A DNA stretch of 64,000 nt, taken from NCBI GenBank assembly GCA_006742785.1, contig AP019755.1:1612001-1676000 (forward strand), given 5' to 3'. Below the pieces are notes generated by a model. The model saw nothing but the letters and a program-made list of their open reading frames with translations. It was not told the DNA's origin and did no database searches. This DNA comes from Nitrosomonas stercoris. GTDB lineage: Bacteria > Pseudomonadota > Gammaproteobacteria > Burkholderiales > Nitrosomonadaceae. How positions within the stretch are numbered: position 1 is the first letter of the stretch; each line of letters starts with the position of its first letter. Position numbers and translations under genes: made by a program. This document shows, in pieces, positions 1 to 9,456 of this stretch.

Positions 1-1
1 A

Positions 2-274
2 CGAACGCCCCCACACTGCTATCGGAGGAGTACCACCAAGACAGTTATTACAGGCTGTTTAAATTCTACAAATAAGAGCTGTGGAAAATGGGGGGATTAC
101 ATTCATGCCAGTGTGGCATCGGCTTTGTTAGCTGTGGGGCAAGGCGCGAAGATTGTACGTGTGCATGATGTCAAGGCAACGCGTGATGCTTTCTCGGTGT
201 TTGCCGCAATAGATCGTATTTACCCTGGTTTTCTGGCACATTCAATGGGTAGTGTTGCTGGCAGAATAAAATGA
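2..274 (+). CDS. folP: Dihydropteroate synthase, C-terminal fragment (cut by window edge)
   Basis: This is the 3' end of a dihydropteroate synthase, which joins p-aminobenzoate to the pterin pyrophosphate in cytosolic folate synthesis. The reading frame contains [20 protein letters not shown] followed by HDVKATRDA, which is the family's last beta-strand with its conserved RVHDV motif. It stops at TGA 272-274. The first 40 bases are odd. The expected G(I/V)SRK segment is not in this frame, but something like it (IGGVPPR) is readable in the neighbouring frame. Either the strain is divergent here, or there is a frameshift or an edge artefact. glmM follows 115 bp downstream on the same strand, the usual ftsH-folP-glmM order in proteobacteria. 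Confidence 0.8.
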   Translation, partial: RTPPHCYRRSTTKTVITGCLNSTNKSCGKWGDYIHASVASALLAVGQGAKIVRVHDVKATRDAFSVFAAIDRIYPGFLAHSMGSVAGRIK

Positions 275-389
275 GACAATTAATAATTGTTGATTTGATA
301 GGTATTTGTCACTGTGAGCTTTATGTTAGATAAGATTCTAATTTGGTTTAATGGCCCAATCTGGAATTTAAGCAAGGAATGATTCGGTT

Positions 390-1760
390 ATGAAGAAAAA
401 ATATTTTGGTACGGATGGTATTCGTGGCACAGTGGGAGAATTTCCGATTACACCAGATTTCTTTCTGCGACTGGGCTACGCTGTTGGTCAAGTATTATTA
501 GCTTCTGATTGGAATTTAGCTGCAAACAAACGACCCACCATTTTAATTGGAAAAGATACGCGTATATCTGGCTACATGTTGGAATCCGCATTGGAAGCTG
601 GTTTTTCTGCTGCTGGGGTCGATGTTTTGTTGTCAGGTCCTTTACCCACCCCCGCTGTAGCTTACTTAGTGCGTGCTCTTCGTATTCAGGCCGGGGCGGT
701 TATTTCAGCTTCACATAACCCTTTTCATGATAACGGGATTAAATTCTTTTCTGCTCAAGGCACGAAGCTTCCTGATGATATTGAATTGCAGATTGAAGCT
801 GCTTTGGATTCGCCCATCAAGGTGGCTCCTTCAACCAAATTAGGCCGAGTAGAACGCCTCAAGGATGAAGAGGGGCGCTATATCGAATTTTGTAAAAGTA
901 CGTTCCCCAATCATCTTGATTTACGTGGCTGGAAAATTGTGGTGGATTGCGCCAATGGTGCTGATTATCAGGTTGCAGGGCATGTCATGCATGAATTGGG
1001 CGCCGATGTGATTACTATCCATGCAGAACCAGATGGCTTTAATATTAATCATGAGTGTGGCGCAACGCATATTAAAACCCTGCAAAGTGAAGTGTTGCGA
1101 CATAGTGCGGATATGGGTATTGCTGTAGATGGCGATGGCGATCGGGTACTGATGGTGAGTGAAGAAGGTGTGGTTTATGATGGTGATAGTTTGGTTTACA
1201 TTATCGCTAAGCATCGTCAGAAATGTGGCACGTTACAAGGAGGGGTGGTGGGCACATTAATGACCAACCTAGCGGTTGAGCAGGCGTTTGCAAAATTTGG
1301 TGTGCCGTTTGCGCGAGCAAATGTTGGGGATCGCTATGTTTCTGAATTGCTACTGAAAAATGATTGGTATCTAGGCGCTGAAAATTCTGGTCATATTATT
1401 TGCCGTGATAAGCACACAACCGGAGATGGTATTATTTCTGCCTTGCAGGTTTTATATGCTTTGCGTGATACCGGACTGAAATTTGCAGATTTAATGCGAG
1501 ATGTTACTTTTTTCCCGCAACGACTTATTAATGTCAAAATTTCTGGAAAATTTGATTTTCAGAACAATCAGGCGGTAGAAGCGTGTAAAAATGAAGCAGA
1601 ACAAGCTTTAGGTGACGACGGGCGCATTCTGTTACGTGCTTCTGGTACAGAACCTTTGATCAGAGTTATGGTTGAGGGCAAAGAACCACAGAAAATTGAG
1701 TGCTGGGCGGAGAGATTGGCCGAAGTGATTCAGCAACAAGCTGCAACGGCTAGCCGCTGA
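390..1760 (+). CDS. glmM: Phosphoglucosamine mutase
   Basis: Interconverts glucosamine-6-phosphate and glucosamine-1-phosphate, the step that feeds UDP-GlcNAc for peptidoglycan and lipopolysaccharide in the cytosol. The protein has 456 residues, close to the family norm. The N-terminus reads KKYFGTDGIRG. The phosphoserine loop is SASHNP with the catalytic serine at residue 108. The Mg2+ loop is DGDGDR, and the C-terminal phosphate-binding motif is RASGTEPLIRVMVEG. The ATG start fits family alignments. It follows folP on the same strand, as in many proteobacteria. All key residues are present and the assignment is secure. Confidence 0.97.
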   Translation: MKKKYFGTDGIRGTVGEFPITPDFFLRLGYAVGQVLLASDWNLAANKRPTILIGKDTRISGYMLESALEAGFSAAGVDVLLSGPLPTPAVAYLVRALRIQAGAVISASHNPFHDNGIKFFSAQGTKLPDDIELQIEAALDSPIKVAPSTKLGRVERLKDEEGRYIEFCKSTFPNHLDLRGWKIVVDCANGADYQVAGHVMHELGADVITIHAEPDGFNINHECGATHIKTLQSEVLRHSADMGIAVDGDGDRVLMVSEEGVVYDGDSLVYIIAKHRQKCGTLQGGVVGTLMTNLAVEQAFAKFGVPFARANVGDRYVSELLLKNDWYLGAENSGHIICRDKHTTGDGIISALQVLYALRDTGLKFADLMRDVTFFPQRLINVKISGKFDFQNNQAVEACKNEAEQALGDDGRILLRASGTEPLIRVMVEGKEPQKIECWAERLAEVIQQQAATASR

Positions 1761-1836
1761 AATACCATGTTGTATTCTATGCTTAATGCGCTCTCTTATG
1801 CGACTGCTTCTTTTGTAATTAATATTTAAAATAGCC

Positions 1837-2874
1837 TTGATGATAACCAGACCAATCTTTGATGTGATCCATCGCTGCTTTTCTTGGTGCGACATAAAAT
1901 TTCTGGTTTTAATGCTTATTTTTATTGGTGGCTGCGATAGTGCTTCACATATGCGTTCGCTAATCAAAATAGATGGCTCCAGTACTGTTTTTCCAATTAT
2001 TGAAGCTGCCGCAGAAGATTTCCAGATCAGTAAAAAGGGCGCAGTCATGATTATTGCTGGTATTTCCGGAACAGGCGGAGGATTCAAGAAGTTTTGTCGG
2101 GATGAAGTTGATATTGTAGGCGCTTCCCGTCCAATCTTGTCTTCTGAAATGGAACAATGTCGAGATAGTGAAGTGCAATATATTGAATTGCCGGTTGCAC
2201 TGGATGCCCTGACGATTGCTGTGAATCCTAATAATAACTGGATTGACTCGATAACGGTGGCTGAACTTAAAAAAATTTGGGAACCAGCAGCACAAGAAAA
2301 AATACTGAACTGGAATCAGATCAATGCTGCGTGGCCTGCTGCAAAAATGAAACTTTTTGGCGCTGGAGCAGATTCCGGCACATTTGATTATTTTACTGAA
2401 GCGATAGTCGGCAAGGCGAAATCAAGTCGTGGCGATTTTACAGCTTCAGAAGATGATAATGTATTGGTACAAGGAGTAAGTAGTGATTTGTATGCTCTGG
2501 GTTTTTTCGGTTTTGCTTACTATATTGAAAATCAAACTAAACTCAAGGCGGTAGCTGTTCATAATGGACAAGCGGATGTTTTGCCTTCCATGACAACTGT
2601 GCAGGATGGGAGTTATTGGCCACTGTCACGGCCTTTATTTATTTATATTAATGCTCAATCAATCCATAAACCAGAAATCAGAGAATTCGTGATGTTCTTC
2701 ATGCAACACGCGCAAGAATTGGTTGCAGAAGTCAAATATTTTCCATTGAAAGATGAATTTTATGCACACAATATTCAACTGTTTACTGATGGTGTGGTAG
2801 GTACGGCGATGCAAGGAGAGGCGGGCACGGGCATGAGTATTCAAGAATTATATCACCGTGAAAGAGTGCAATAA
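1837..2874 (+). CDS. pstS: PstS-family phosphate-binding lipoprotein
   Basis: Predicted periplasmic phosphate-binding protein of an ABC importer. The first 33 residues form a lipoprotein signal: basic residues, a hydrophobic run FLVLMLIFI, then GGC with the lipidated cysteine at 33. The mature part begins with IKIDGSSTVFPI and contains ISGTGGGFKKFC and GASRPI, the phosphate-binding loops of the PstS family (SphX/PstS subgroup). The length of 345 residues is normal. It stands alone: no pstC, pstA or pstB is adjacent, so its transporter must be encoded elsewhere, or it may act as a sensor. I saw no clear Shine-Dalgarno sequence before the ATG and no PhoB box in the 76 bp upstream. Confidence 0.85.
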   Translation: MMITRPIFDVIHRCFSWCDIKFLVLMLIFIGGCDSASHMRSLIKIDGSSTVFPIIEAAAEDFQISKKGAVMIIAGISGTGGGFKKFCRDEVDIVGASRPILSSEMEQCRDSEVQYIELPVALDALTIAVNPNNNWIDSITVAELKKIWEPAAQEKILNWNQINAAWPAAKMKLFGAGADSGTFDYFTEAIVGKAKSSRGDFTASEDDNVLVQGVSSDLYALGFFGFAYYIENQTKLKAVAVHNGQADVLPSMTTVQDGSYWPLSRPLFIYINAQSIHKPEIREFVMFFMQHAQELVAEVKYFPLKDEFYAHNIQLFTDGVVGTAMQGEAGTGMSIQELYHRERVQ

Positions 2875-2941
2875 ATTTTGTTGATATCCTGACATCCAAC
2901 CCACGTAGTACTTATTAGCATTTGCTTCCAGTTTCTCCTGT

Positions 2942-4327
2942 ATGGATTATTTACCGGTTTTTCTCAATATTAAACAGCGAGATTGTTTAATCGTTGGCGG
3001 GGGCAGGGTGGCCGCGCGTAAAGCAAGGTTGCTGTTACGAGCGGGCGCACATATTCATATTGTTGCCCCTACCATCAAAGACGAGCTAGTTGGTTTATTG
3101 CAGCAATTTGACGCGATGACTTATCATGCTGAGGTATTTCATCCGCGATATCTGTGTAATAAAGCATTGGTTATTGCAGCAACCAGTAATCATGCTGTCA
3201 ATCAAGCTGTTTCAGTCGCTGCTCAGGCTAAGAATATTCCAGTCAATGTTGTCGATAATCCAGATCTGTGCACTTTTATCATGCCTTCTATTCTGGATCG
3301 TTCTCCCATCATAATTGCAGTATCAAGTGGCGGCAGCTCACCAGTATTGGCAAGATTATTGCGTACACGTCTGGAAGCATTGATTCCAGCTGCTTATGGA
3401 CGATTGGCAACTTACGCTGCACAGTTTCGTGAGCAAGTGAAACGACATTTTTCGCATCCGGATAATCGCCGTTTTTTTTGGGAAAAAATGTTGCAAGGAT
3501 CATTTGCCGAAATGGTATTTGCTGGTAGAGATCAAGCAGCACAAGATTATTTGTTGAAAACACTGGAAAGCAGTTCAGATCAACCACCGACTGGAGAAGT
3601 TTATTTAGTTGGTGCTGGGCCAGGCGATCCAGATTTACTGACTTTTCGTGCATTACGCTTGATGCAACAGGCAGATGTGGTTGTTTATGATCGGTTAGTG
3701 GCACCAGCAATTTTAAATATGGTTAGACAAGATGCCGAGCGTATTTATGCTGGTAAGCGTCGCAGTCACCATACCTTGTCTCAAACATCAATCAATGAAT
3801 TGCTGGTCAAGCTTGCTCTGGAAGGAAAGCGGGTATTGCGGCTGAAAGGTGGGGATCCCTTTATTTTTGGGCGCGGAGGGGAGGAAATTGAGACTTTGTC
3901 ACAACATCATATTCCTTTCCAAGTCGTGCCAGGTATTACTGCCGCATCAGGGGTGGCGAGCTATGCTGGTATTCCTTTAACACATCGTGATTATGCGCAT
4001 TCCTGCATTTTTGTCACTGGTCACCTAAAAGACAATACAGTCCAATTAGATTGGCCGGCATTGGCGCGTCCTAACCAAACAATAGTGGTGTATATGGGAT
4101 TATTGGGTGCGCCTGAATTATGTCGACAATTAATCCAGCATGGCTTGCCGGCAACAACTCCAGCAGCTATTGTGCAGCAAGGTACCACTTCTAATCAGCG
4201 TGTGCTTACCGGCACGCTAGCTACATTGCCGACTATTATTCAAAATAATCCGTTGAAAGCGCCCACGCTTATTATTGTGGGTGAAATTGTCAAGTTGCGC
4301 CAGAAGTTAGCCTGGTTTGCAGTGTAA
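2942..4327 (+). CDS. cysG: Siroheme synthase (dehydrogenase/ferrochelatase plus uroporphyrinogen methyltransferase)
   Basis: Trifunctional enzyme that makes siroheme, the cofactor of sulfite and assimilatory nitrite reductases, from uroporphyrinogen III. Residues 1 to about 150 are the Rossmann domain with [11 protein letters not shown] at the N-terminus. A dimerisation region follows. From about residue 218 comes the SAM-dependent methyltransferase domain, with [21 protein letters not shown] and [15 protein letters not shown]. The 461 residues match full-length CysG of about 457. There is no good ribosome-binding site before the ATG, but the protein starts where the family starts. It lies 67 bp after pstS and may be co-transcribed with it. 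Confidence 0.96.
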   Translation: MDYLPVFLNIKQRDCLIVGGGRVAARKARLLLRAGAHIHIVAPTIKDELVGLLQQFDAMTYHAEVFHPRYLCNKALVIAATSNHAVNQAVSVAAQAKNIPVNVVDNPDLCTFIMPSILDRSPIIIAVSSGGSSPVLARLLRTRLEALIPAAYGRLATYAAQFREQVKRHFSHPDNRRFFWEKMLQGSFAEMVFAGRDQAAQDYLLKTLESSSDQPPTGEVYLVGAGPGDPDLLTFRALRLMQQADVVVYDRLVAPAILNMVRQDAERIYAGKRRSHHTLSQTSINELLVKLALEGKRVLRLKGGDPFIFGRGGEEIETLSQHHIPFQVVPGITAASGVASYAGIPLTHRDYAHSCIFVTGHLKDNTVQLDWPALARPNQTIVVYMGLLGAPELCRQLIQHGLPATTPAAIVQQGTTSNQRVLTGTLATLPTIIQNNPLKAPTLIIVGEIVKLRQKLAWFAV

Positions 4328-4376
4328 ATTCAAACTTGAGCTACAGATTTATTGGCAAGACAGTATGACTGACTGT

Positions 4377-4694
4377 TTATTGTCGCCACTTTTGATAAAG
4401 CGCTTCAGATAGCTCATTCCATCTTCTTGTGGTCGTAGCCAAATTTGCTTCCGCGTTTTGTGAAGCTTGTTGTGCAGCTTGAAATTCTTTTTCTGCTTCG
4501 GTTATTTTTTTGCGGTAATAGTCCAGGCTATCTTGTTTGCTTTGTAGCTCTTTCCTTGTTTTGTTAACTCGATTCTCAGCTTGCTTCATTTGTTCGTAAG
4601 CAGTATTGGTTTGTCGTTGCAGGTTGTTCAGATCATCCGCCGCAAATGCGGAAGAAGCAACTAACAGTGATAAAGTCATGATGAGAAATTTCAT
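4377..4694 (-). CDS. Small exported coiled-coil protein of unknown function
   Basis: A 105-residue protein that I do not recognise by name. Residues 1-19 are a clean Sec signal peptide ending in SAFA, so it should be periplasmic. The rest is almost entirely charged heptad-like sequence rich in Q, E, K and A (for example QMKQAENRVNKTRKELQSK), which predicts one long alpha-helical coiled coil. There are no cysteines in the mature part. It converges with cysG. Small periplasmic coiled-coil proteins of this kind are often envelope-associated, but nothing here fixes a role. Confidence 0.65.
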   Translation of the reverse strand: MKFLIMTLSLLVASSAFAADDLNNLQRQTNTAYEQMKQAENRVNKTRKELQSKQDSLDYYRKKITEAEKEFQAAQQASQNAEANLATTTRRWNELSEALYQKWRQ

Positions 4695-4834
4695 TTGCCA
4701 TGCAGATTAGGAATTATTGAACGGTTAAAACTTGCCAATGAGATGAAAGACAGTATAGGGGTTTAGTGCAGCAGCCACAATTTTTATCGAATCGGTTACT
4801 AGAATTGTAACTTTTGTTAGATATTCTTGATATT

Positions 4835-4867
4835 GCCAAACATGAATCATTTTTTTTCATGTCTGGC
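4835..4867. terminator. Stem-loop between lon and the small coiled-coil gene
   Basis: Imperfect inverted repeat: GCCAAACATGAA at 4835-4846 pairs with TTCATGTCTGGC at 4856-4867, a 12-bp stem with one mismatch and a 9-nt T-rich loop. It lies just past the lon stop codon on the lon strand. No T-run follows the stem on either strand, so it is not a textbook intrinsic terminator. It may be a 3'-end stabilising structure. Confidence 0.4.
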
Positions 4868-4919
4868 ATATCTTGTTATGGGTTCTACGAAGCCTATGAG
4901 ATAGCGTGGAAGCGGTATT

Positions 4920-7298
4920 CTAAGCTAATTTCAAGCTGTAATTGCTACACGTATGATTCACATTGTCGGTTACGCAGCTTAGTGCTGCTCGAATAGCATC
5001 ATCAACCGTTTCCAGGAAAACAAACTGCATCGCGGAGCGTGTGGCTGCCGGCACATCGTGCAGATCTTTCTTGTTCCGAGCAGGCAACAGTACGGTAGAA
5101 ATGCCGGCACGCTGTGCAGCCAGTATTTTTTCCTTAATTCCCCCTACTGGTAGCACTAGCCCACGCAAACTGATCTCACCCGTCATAGCGATATCATGGC
5201 GTACAGCTTGATTAGTAAATAATGATGTCAAGGCAGTGAACATAGCAACTCCAGCACTGGGTCCATCTTTAGGAATGGCACCTGCAGGCACGTGCAAATG
5301 CACATCGATTTTCTCAAACGCTGAAGCTGGAATATGCAAATCATCAGCATGTGACTTAACCAGCGTCAATGCTGCTTGTGCACTTTCCTTCATCACATCG
5401 CCTAGTTGACCAGTCAACAGCAAACGTCCACTTCCGCTGACGCGTGTTGCTTCAATGAACAAAATATCTCCGCCAACTGGTGTCCAGGCCAGGCCGGTTG
5501 CTACTCCAGGCAGGCCTGAACGCAGCGCCAATTCGTGCTCATATTTTTCTGGCCCGAGAATAGCAAGCAAGTTATCTGTTTCGACTGAAACTTGCTGCTG
5601 GCTGCCTTGTGCAATCTGTAAGGCAGCGTGTCGCATAATGCGACCGATCTCCCGTTCTAGCTGGCGTACTCCAGCTTCTCGAGTGTAGTGGTTAATTACA
5701 CTCTGCAAGGCTGTGGATGACAATACACATTGTTCGGATTGCAAACCGTTAGCTTCGCTTTGTCGTTGTACTAAATAGCGTTGCGCGATCTGCAATTTTT
5801 CCTCGGGTGTGTAACCAGGCAAATCAATGATTTCCATCCGATCGCGTACTGGTGGCGATACCCGATCAATAACGTTGGCAGTGGCAATAAATACCACTCG
5901 ACTCAAATCGAACGGTACGCCTAGATAGTTGTCACGGAATGTTGCATTTTGTTCCGGGTCAAGGATCTCTAGTAAAGCTGCAGATGGATCGCCTTGCACA
6001 CCAGCGGTCATTTTGTCGATTTCATCTAGCATCATCACGCAGTTACGTGCGCCAGCTTTGCGCAATCCCTGCACGATATTGCCTGGCATGGCACCAACAT
6101 AAGTACGCCGATGACCACGCATTTCTGCTTCATCATGCACGCCGCCTAGCGATACGCGAACAAATGGACGCTGCAGTGCGCGCGCAATACTTTGTCCCAA
6201 TGAAGTTTTACCGACACCCGGAGGGCCAACAAAACACAAAATAGGCGCGCGCCCTTGTGGTTTGAGTTTTTGCACCGCAAGGAATTCGATAATGCGTTGT
6301 TTGATGCGCTCTAACCCAAAATGATCCGCTTCAAGTATTGCCTGTGCAGCTGAAAGGTCGATCGGTTTTTCCTCCGGAAGTTGCCACGGTAATTCTGTCA
6401 TCCACTCCAGATAAGTGTGCAGCATGGAATATTCGCTGGAGGTCGTTGGCATTCTTTGCAGGCGTTGTAGCTCCTTACGCATTTCTTGTTCCACTTCTTC
6501 AGGCATGCCAGCTGCGGTGATATCCGCATCTAGCTTAGCAATTTCCTGCTCATTTTCACCTTCTTCCCCCAGCTCTTTCTGGATCGCTTTCAATTGTTCA
6601 CGTAATAAAAATTTGCGTTCGCGATCTTCCATCTGTTCTTTGGTGCGTTCGCCAATTTTTTGTGACAGCCGCAGTACTTCGATACGCCGTGCCAGTATTT
6701 GCAACACCGCATTCAAGCGTTCTTCGATAGCAATTGTTTCCAGCAATTTTTGCTTTTCAGTGACTTCAGTATCAAGCAAACTTGCCGTAATGTCAGCCAA
6801 ATCAGAAGGAGCGCGTGTGGCTTGCAGTGCGTGCGCCAGTTCTGCTGGTACGCCTGGTAGCAATGACACAACCTCCATAGCACGTTCACGTAATTGCAAT
6901 GTGAGTGCTTCTACTTGTGTGGTGTCAGACGCAGTTTCCGGAATGCGTTGAATACGCGCAGCCAGGAAAGGGTAACCCGTCACTAATTCTATAATTCGAA
7001 AGCGTTCTATACCCAGACAAATAGCGTGTTGTGTACCATCTTCTGCTTGTTGGTGACGTACCACATTTCCTATTGTTCCAACTGAATGTAAAGCATCCAA
7101 CCCTGGCTCTTCGATAGCGGGATCTTTTTGCAATACGATGCCGACGGGTGTTTTGGTTTGTAAAATATGTTGTAGTGCTGCGACGGAACGTTCTCGCCCC
7201 ACAGCAATAGGCATGATGACATGTGGAAACAGCACCACATTGCGCATTGGGACAAGCGCGATAACGTCAGCAGGTAATTTAAATTGAGTATGTTCCAT
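4920..7298 (-). CDS. lon: ATP-dependent Lon protease
   Basis: Cytosolic AAA+ protease that degrades misfolded and short-lived regulatory proteins. The 792 residues cover the whole family. The N-terminal substrate domain starts LVPMRNVVLFPHVIMPI. A coiled-coil region follows, then Walker A GPPGVGKTS near residue 360. The protease domain carries the Ser-Lys dyad: S681 in PKDGPSAG and K724 in GGIKEK. The last 17 residues after AALS are a short extension. Downstream is a stem-loop (4835-4867). The 167 bp between lon and rtcB should hold its promoter, but I found no convincing heat-shock sigma-32 match there. Confidence 0.97.
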   Translation of the reverse strand: MEHTQFKLPADVIALVPMRNVVLFPHVIMPIAVGRERSVAALQHILQTKTPVGIVLQKDPAIEEPGLDALHSVGTIGNVVRHQQAEDGTQHAICLGIERFRIIELVTGYPFLAARIQRIPETASDTTQVEALTLQLRERAMEVVSLLPGVPAELAHALQATRAPSDLADITASLLDTEVTEKQKLLETIAIEERLNAVLQILARRIEVLRLSQKIGERTKEQMEDRERKFLLREQLKAIQKELGEEGENEQEIAKLDADITAAGMPEEVEQEMRKELQRLQRMPTTSSEYSMLHTYLEWMTELPWQLPEEKPIDLSAAQAILEADHFGLERIKQRIIEFLAVQKLKPQGRAPILCFVGPPGVGKTSLGQSIARALQRPFVRVSLGGVHDEAEMRGHRRTYVGAMPGNIVQGLRKAGARNCVMMLDEIDKMTAGVQGDPSAALLEILDPEQNATFRDNYLGVPFDLSRVVFIATANVIDRVSPPVRDRMEIIDLPGYTPEEKLQIAQRYLVQRQSEANGLQSEQCVLSSTALQSVINHYTREAGVRQLEREIGRIMRHAALQIAQGSQQQVSVETDNLLAILGPEKYEHELALRSGLPGVATGLAWTPVGGDILFIEATRVSGSGRLLLTGQLGDVMKESAQAALTLVKSHADDLHIPASAFEKIDVHLHVPAGAIPKDGPSAGVAMFTALTSLFTNQAVRHDIAMTGEISLRGLVLPVGGIKEKILAAQRAGISTVLLPARNKKDLHDVPAATRSAMQFVFLETVDDAIRAALSCVTDNVNHTCSNYSLKLA

Positions 7299-7465
7299 AG
7301 TTTTTCTCGAAAATTATTTACTGCTACTAATATTGCGCTCTTTATCGAGAATTCAACCTGGAAGTGATTATTTAGTATGGTTTTTTACTAACTGTGAATT
7401 CGATTTAATTTTCCTATGCTTGTACAGCATGTCGTTTGATAGGCGTTTATTTGTATGGAATCGTA

Positions 7466-8893
7466 TCAACCTTTAATACATACCTTAGGCTTTAGGAAAG
7501 CAACACGACGAGCTAATCCTGCTTTTTCTGTATCTGTAGCAACAATATCTACATCTTTGTAGGCTCCTGGTGCTTCTTCTGCAGCACCACGCATGGAGCG
7601 GGTGCGAATAAGAATACCTTGTTGCTTTAGCTCCTTAATTAATTCTTTGCCTTGCCATTTTTTGAGTGCTTGATTGCGGCTGATGGCTCGCCCAGCGCCA
7701 TGGCTACAGGAAGCAAATGCCGGGTTATTTTCCATTCCAGCCAGGATATAAGAACCTGTTCCCATGCTGCCGCCGATGATAATAGGTTGGCCAGTTGTTT
7801 GATAACGTGCCGGTAATTGAGGATGCCCAGGTCCAAAGGCACGCGTTGCGCCTTTGCGGTGCACATAAAGCGTCCGAGTTTGGCCATGGAATTCGTGTGT
7901 TTCTTTTTTGCAGGTATTGTGTGATACATCAAATAGTGTTTCTAACACGGCATGTGGATAGATTTCGCCAAATGTTTCACGGGCTAGATGTGTCAGGATT
8001 TGCCGATTTGCCAACGCGCAGTTAGTTGCTGCTTGCATTGCTCCAATATACTGCTGTCCTGCTGGTGATTGAATTGGAGCACATGCAAGTTCGCGTTCGG
8101 GTAAATGTATGCCCAATTGATTAGCTGCTTTAACAAACATCATCAGATATTCGGTTCCGATTTGATGCCCTAAGCCACGCGAACCACAGTGAATGGAAAC
8201 GAGCAATTGACCTTGATGCAAGCCAAAAGCTTGGGCTGTTGCTTGGTCGTAAATATGCTCTACTACTTGTACTTCCAGATAGTGATTGCCTGAACCTAAT
8301 GTACCCATTTCGCCTTGTTGCCGTTGCTTGGCAAGCGTTGAAACATTATACGGTTGCGCACCGGCTACACAGCCATTTTCTTCAATAAATTCTAGATCAG
8401 CTGTGTCACCATAACCTTGCTTAACCGCCCAATGGGCGCCATATGCTAGTACTTGATCGAGTTGTTGCGGAGTGAATTGGAGTGTGCCTTCTACACCCAC
8501 TCCCGCCGGGATCGTTTCAAACAATCGATCAGCTAGTTGCTGTAGCAGTGGTGCTGCATCGGCTAAATTGAGATTGCTCCGCAGACAACGAATGCCGCAA
8601 GAGATATCAAACCCTACGCCGCCAGCAGAAATCACACCATTTTGTTCTGCATCAAAGGCTGCCACACCACCAATAGGAAAACCGTAACCCCAATGAGCAT
8701 CTGGCATTGCCATGGCAGCGCCAACAATACCGGGCAGCGTGGCAACGTTGGTAATCTGTTCCAGTACTTTTTCATCCATACTTTTTAGTAATGGCTGGCT
8801 GCCGTACAGTAGTACCTCAGCTCGTTCTTCGTGTGCTGTTTTGGGTAAGGTCCAAAGATAAGGTTGAAGTGCTTGTAATTGGCTGATATCCAT
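7466..8893 (-). CDS. rtcB: RNA-splicing ligase RtcB
   Basis: GTP-dependent RNA ligase that joins 2',3'-cyclic phosphate or 3'-phosphate ends to 5'-OH ends, used for RNA repair or tRNA ligation. Manganese-binding and catalytic motifs are visible: GGVGFDISCGIRC near the N-terminus, GSGNHYLEVQ, SIHCGSRGLGHQIG, and SHGAGRAISR, which holds the histidine that takes GMP. It ends in VCIKG, the usual family tail. At 475 residues it is the longer type that works with archease, and an archease gene sits 46 bp upstream on the same strand. No rtcA or sigma-54 regulator rtcR is adjacent, so this is not the E. coli-type rtcBA operon. Confidence 0.95.
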   Translation of the reverse strand: MDISQLQALQPYLWTLPKTAHEERAEVLLYGSQPLLKSMDEKVLEQITNVATLPGIVGAAMAMPDAHWGYGFPIGGVAAFDAEQNGVISAGGVGFDISCGIRCLRSNLNLADAAPLLQQLADRLFETIPAGVGVEGTLQFTPQQLDQVLAYGAHWAVKQGYGDTADLEFIEENGCVAGAQPYNVSTLAKQRQQGEMGTLGSGNHYLEVQVVEHIYDQATAQAFGLHQGQLLVSIHCGSRGLGHQIGTEYLMMFVKAANQLGIHLPERELACAPIQSPAGQQYIGAMQAATNCALANRQILTHLARETFGEIYPHAVLETLFDVSHNTCKKETHEFHGQTRTLYVHRKGATRAFGPGHPQLPARYQTTGQPIIIGGSMGTGSYILAGMENNPAFASCSHGAGRAISRNQALKKWQGKELIKELKQQGILIRTRSMRGAAEEAPGAYKDVDIVATDTEKAGLARRVAFLKPKVCIKG

Positions 8894-8939
8894 GATGATC
8901 AGTCTCCTGCATAATAATTAGGTGGCGCTTAATCGCGTA

Positions 8940-9383
8940 TTAAACGTCAACAACACAACGGGCTTCCCAGATTCCCTTTGTTGATTGCACCGATAACATA
9001 GTGAGTGTTGCTCCTTTCACTTCTGTGCCACGTTCCAGGTTGTCTCGCCAAGGTTCCCCGTGTAATTCACCGAGCCAGTGATTATGTGTACGTCTGAGTT
9101 GGAAGTGGTTGAAAACCATACCATGTTGGCGTGCCGTGCCTAATATATGGTTTAACCAGATCACTAGCGCAAGCTCCGGATCAGTTTCCTCAAATTCAAC
9201 CGTGATTACTGTTTTCGGTACGACCGCATCGATATTGGTGATGATCGCAAACATAGCTCGAGCTGCGTTTTCAAATGCTTGTTCAAGTGTTGCACCGCGA
9301 CCAACGATGCCAACATCTGCATCGTGTTCAAAATAGTCGATGACTTTATCTGGTGACATGGGGTGGATAGAAGGCGGTGTCAT
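8940..9383 (-). CDS. Archease, RtcB-activating chaperone
   Basis: Archease speeds RtcB guanylylation and turnover. The 147-residue protein has the family N-terminus YFEHDADVGIVGRGATLEQAF, the central WLNHIL segment, and a C-terminal V-KGATLTMLSVQ region followed by the conserved hydrophobic end. Acidic residues in the HDADVG motif are the metal ligands known in the family. It is directly upstream of rtcB (46 bp gap, same strand) and downstream of greB (73 bp gap), so a greB-archease-rtcB transcript is possible. The gene pairing strongly supports the call. Confidence 0.9.
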   Translation of the reverse strand: MTPPSIHPMSPDKVIDYFEHDADVGIVGRGATLEQAFENAARAMFAIITNIDAVVPKTVITVEFEETDPELALVIWLNHILGTARQHGMVFNHFQLRRTHNHWLGELHGEPWRDNLERGTEVKGATLTMLSVQSTKGIWEARCVVDV

Positions 9384-9456
9384 ACGTTAGACAACGTGAG
9401 GAAAAATTCTTTTAAAGGATTGGAGTAGCTCGATATTAAAATGTATTACGGATGAA

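Noticed and set aside
1632..2087. A 151-codon frame on minus spanning the glmM-pstS junction
   Set aside because: Antisense of two conserved genes, no recognisable domain and no ribosome-binding site.
4835..4867. Stem-loop considered as a clear intrinsic terminator of lon
   Set aside because: No T-run follows on either strand, so I kept it only as a low-confidence stem-loop.
6415..6951. A 178-codon open frame on plus, opposite lon
   Set aside because: It is serine-rich antisense of a conserved AAA+ gene with no family match, a typical shadow frame.
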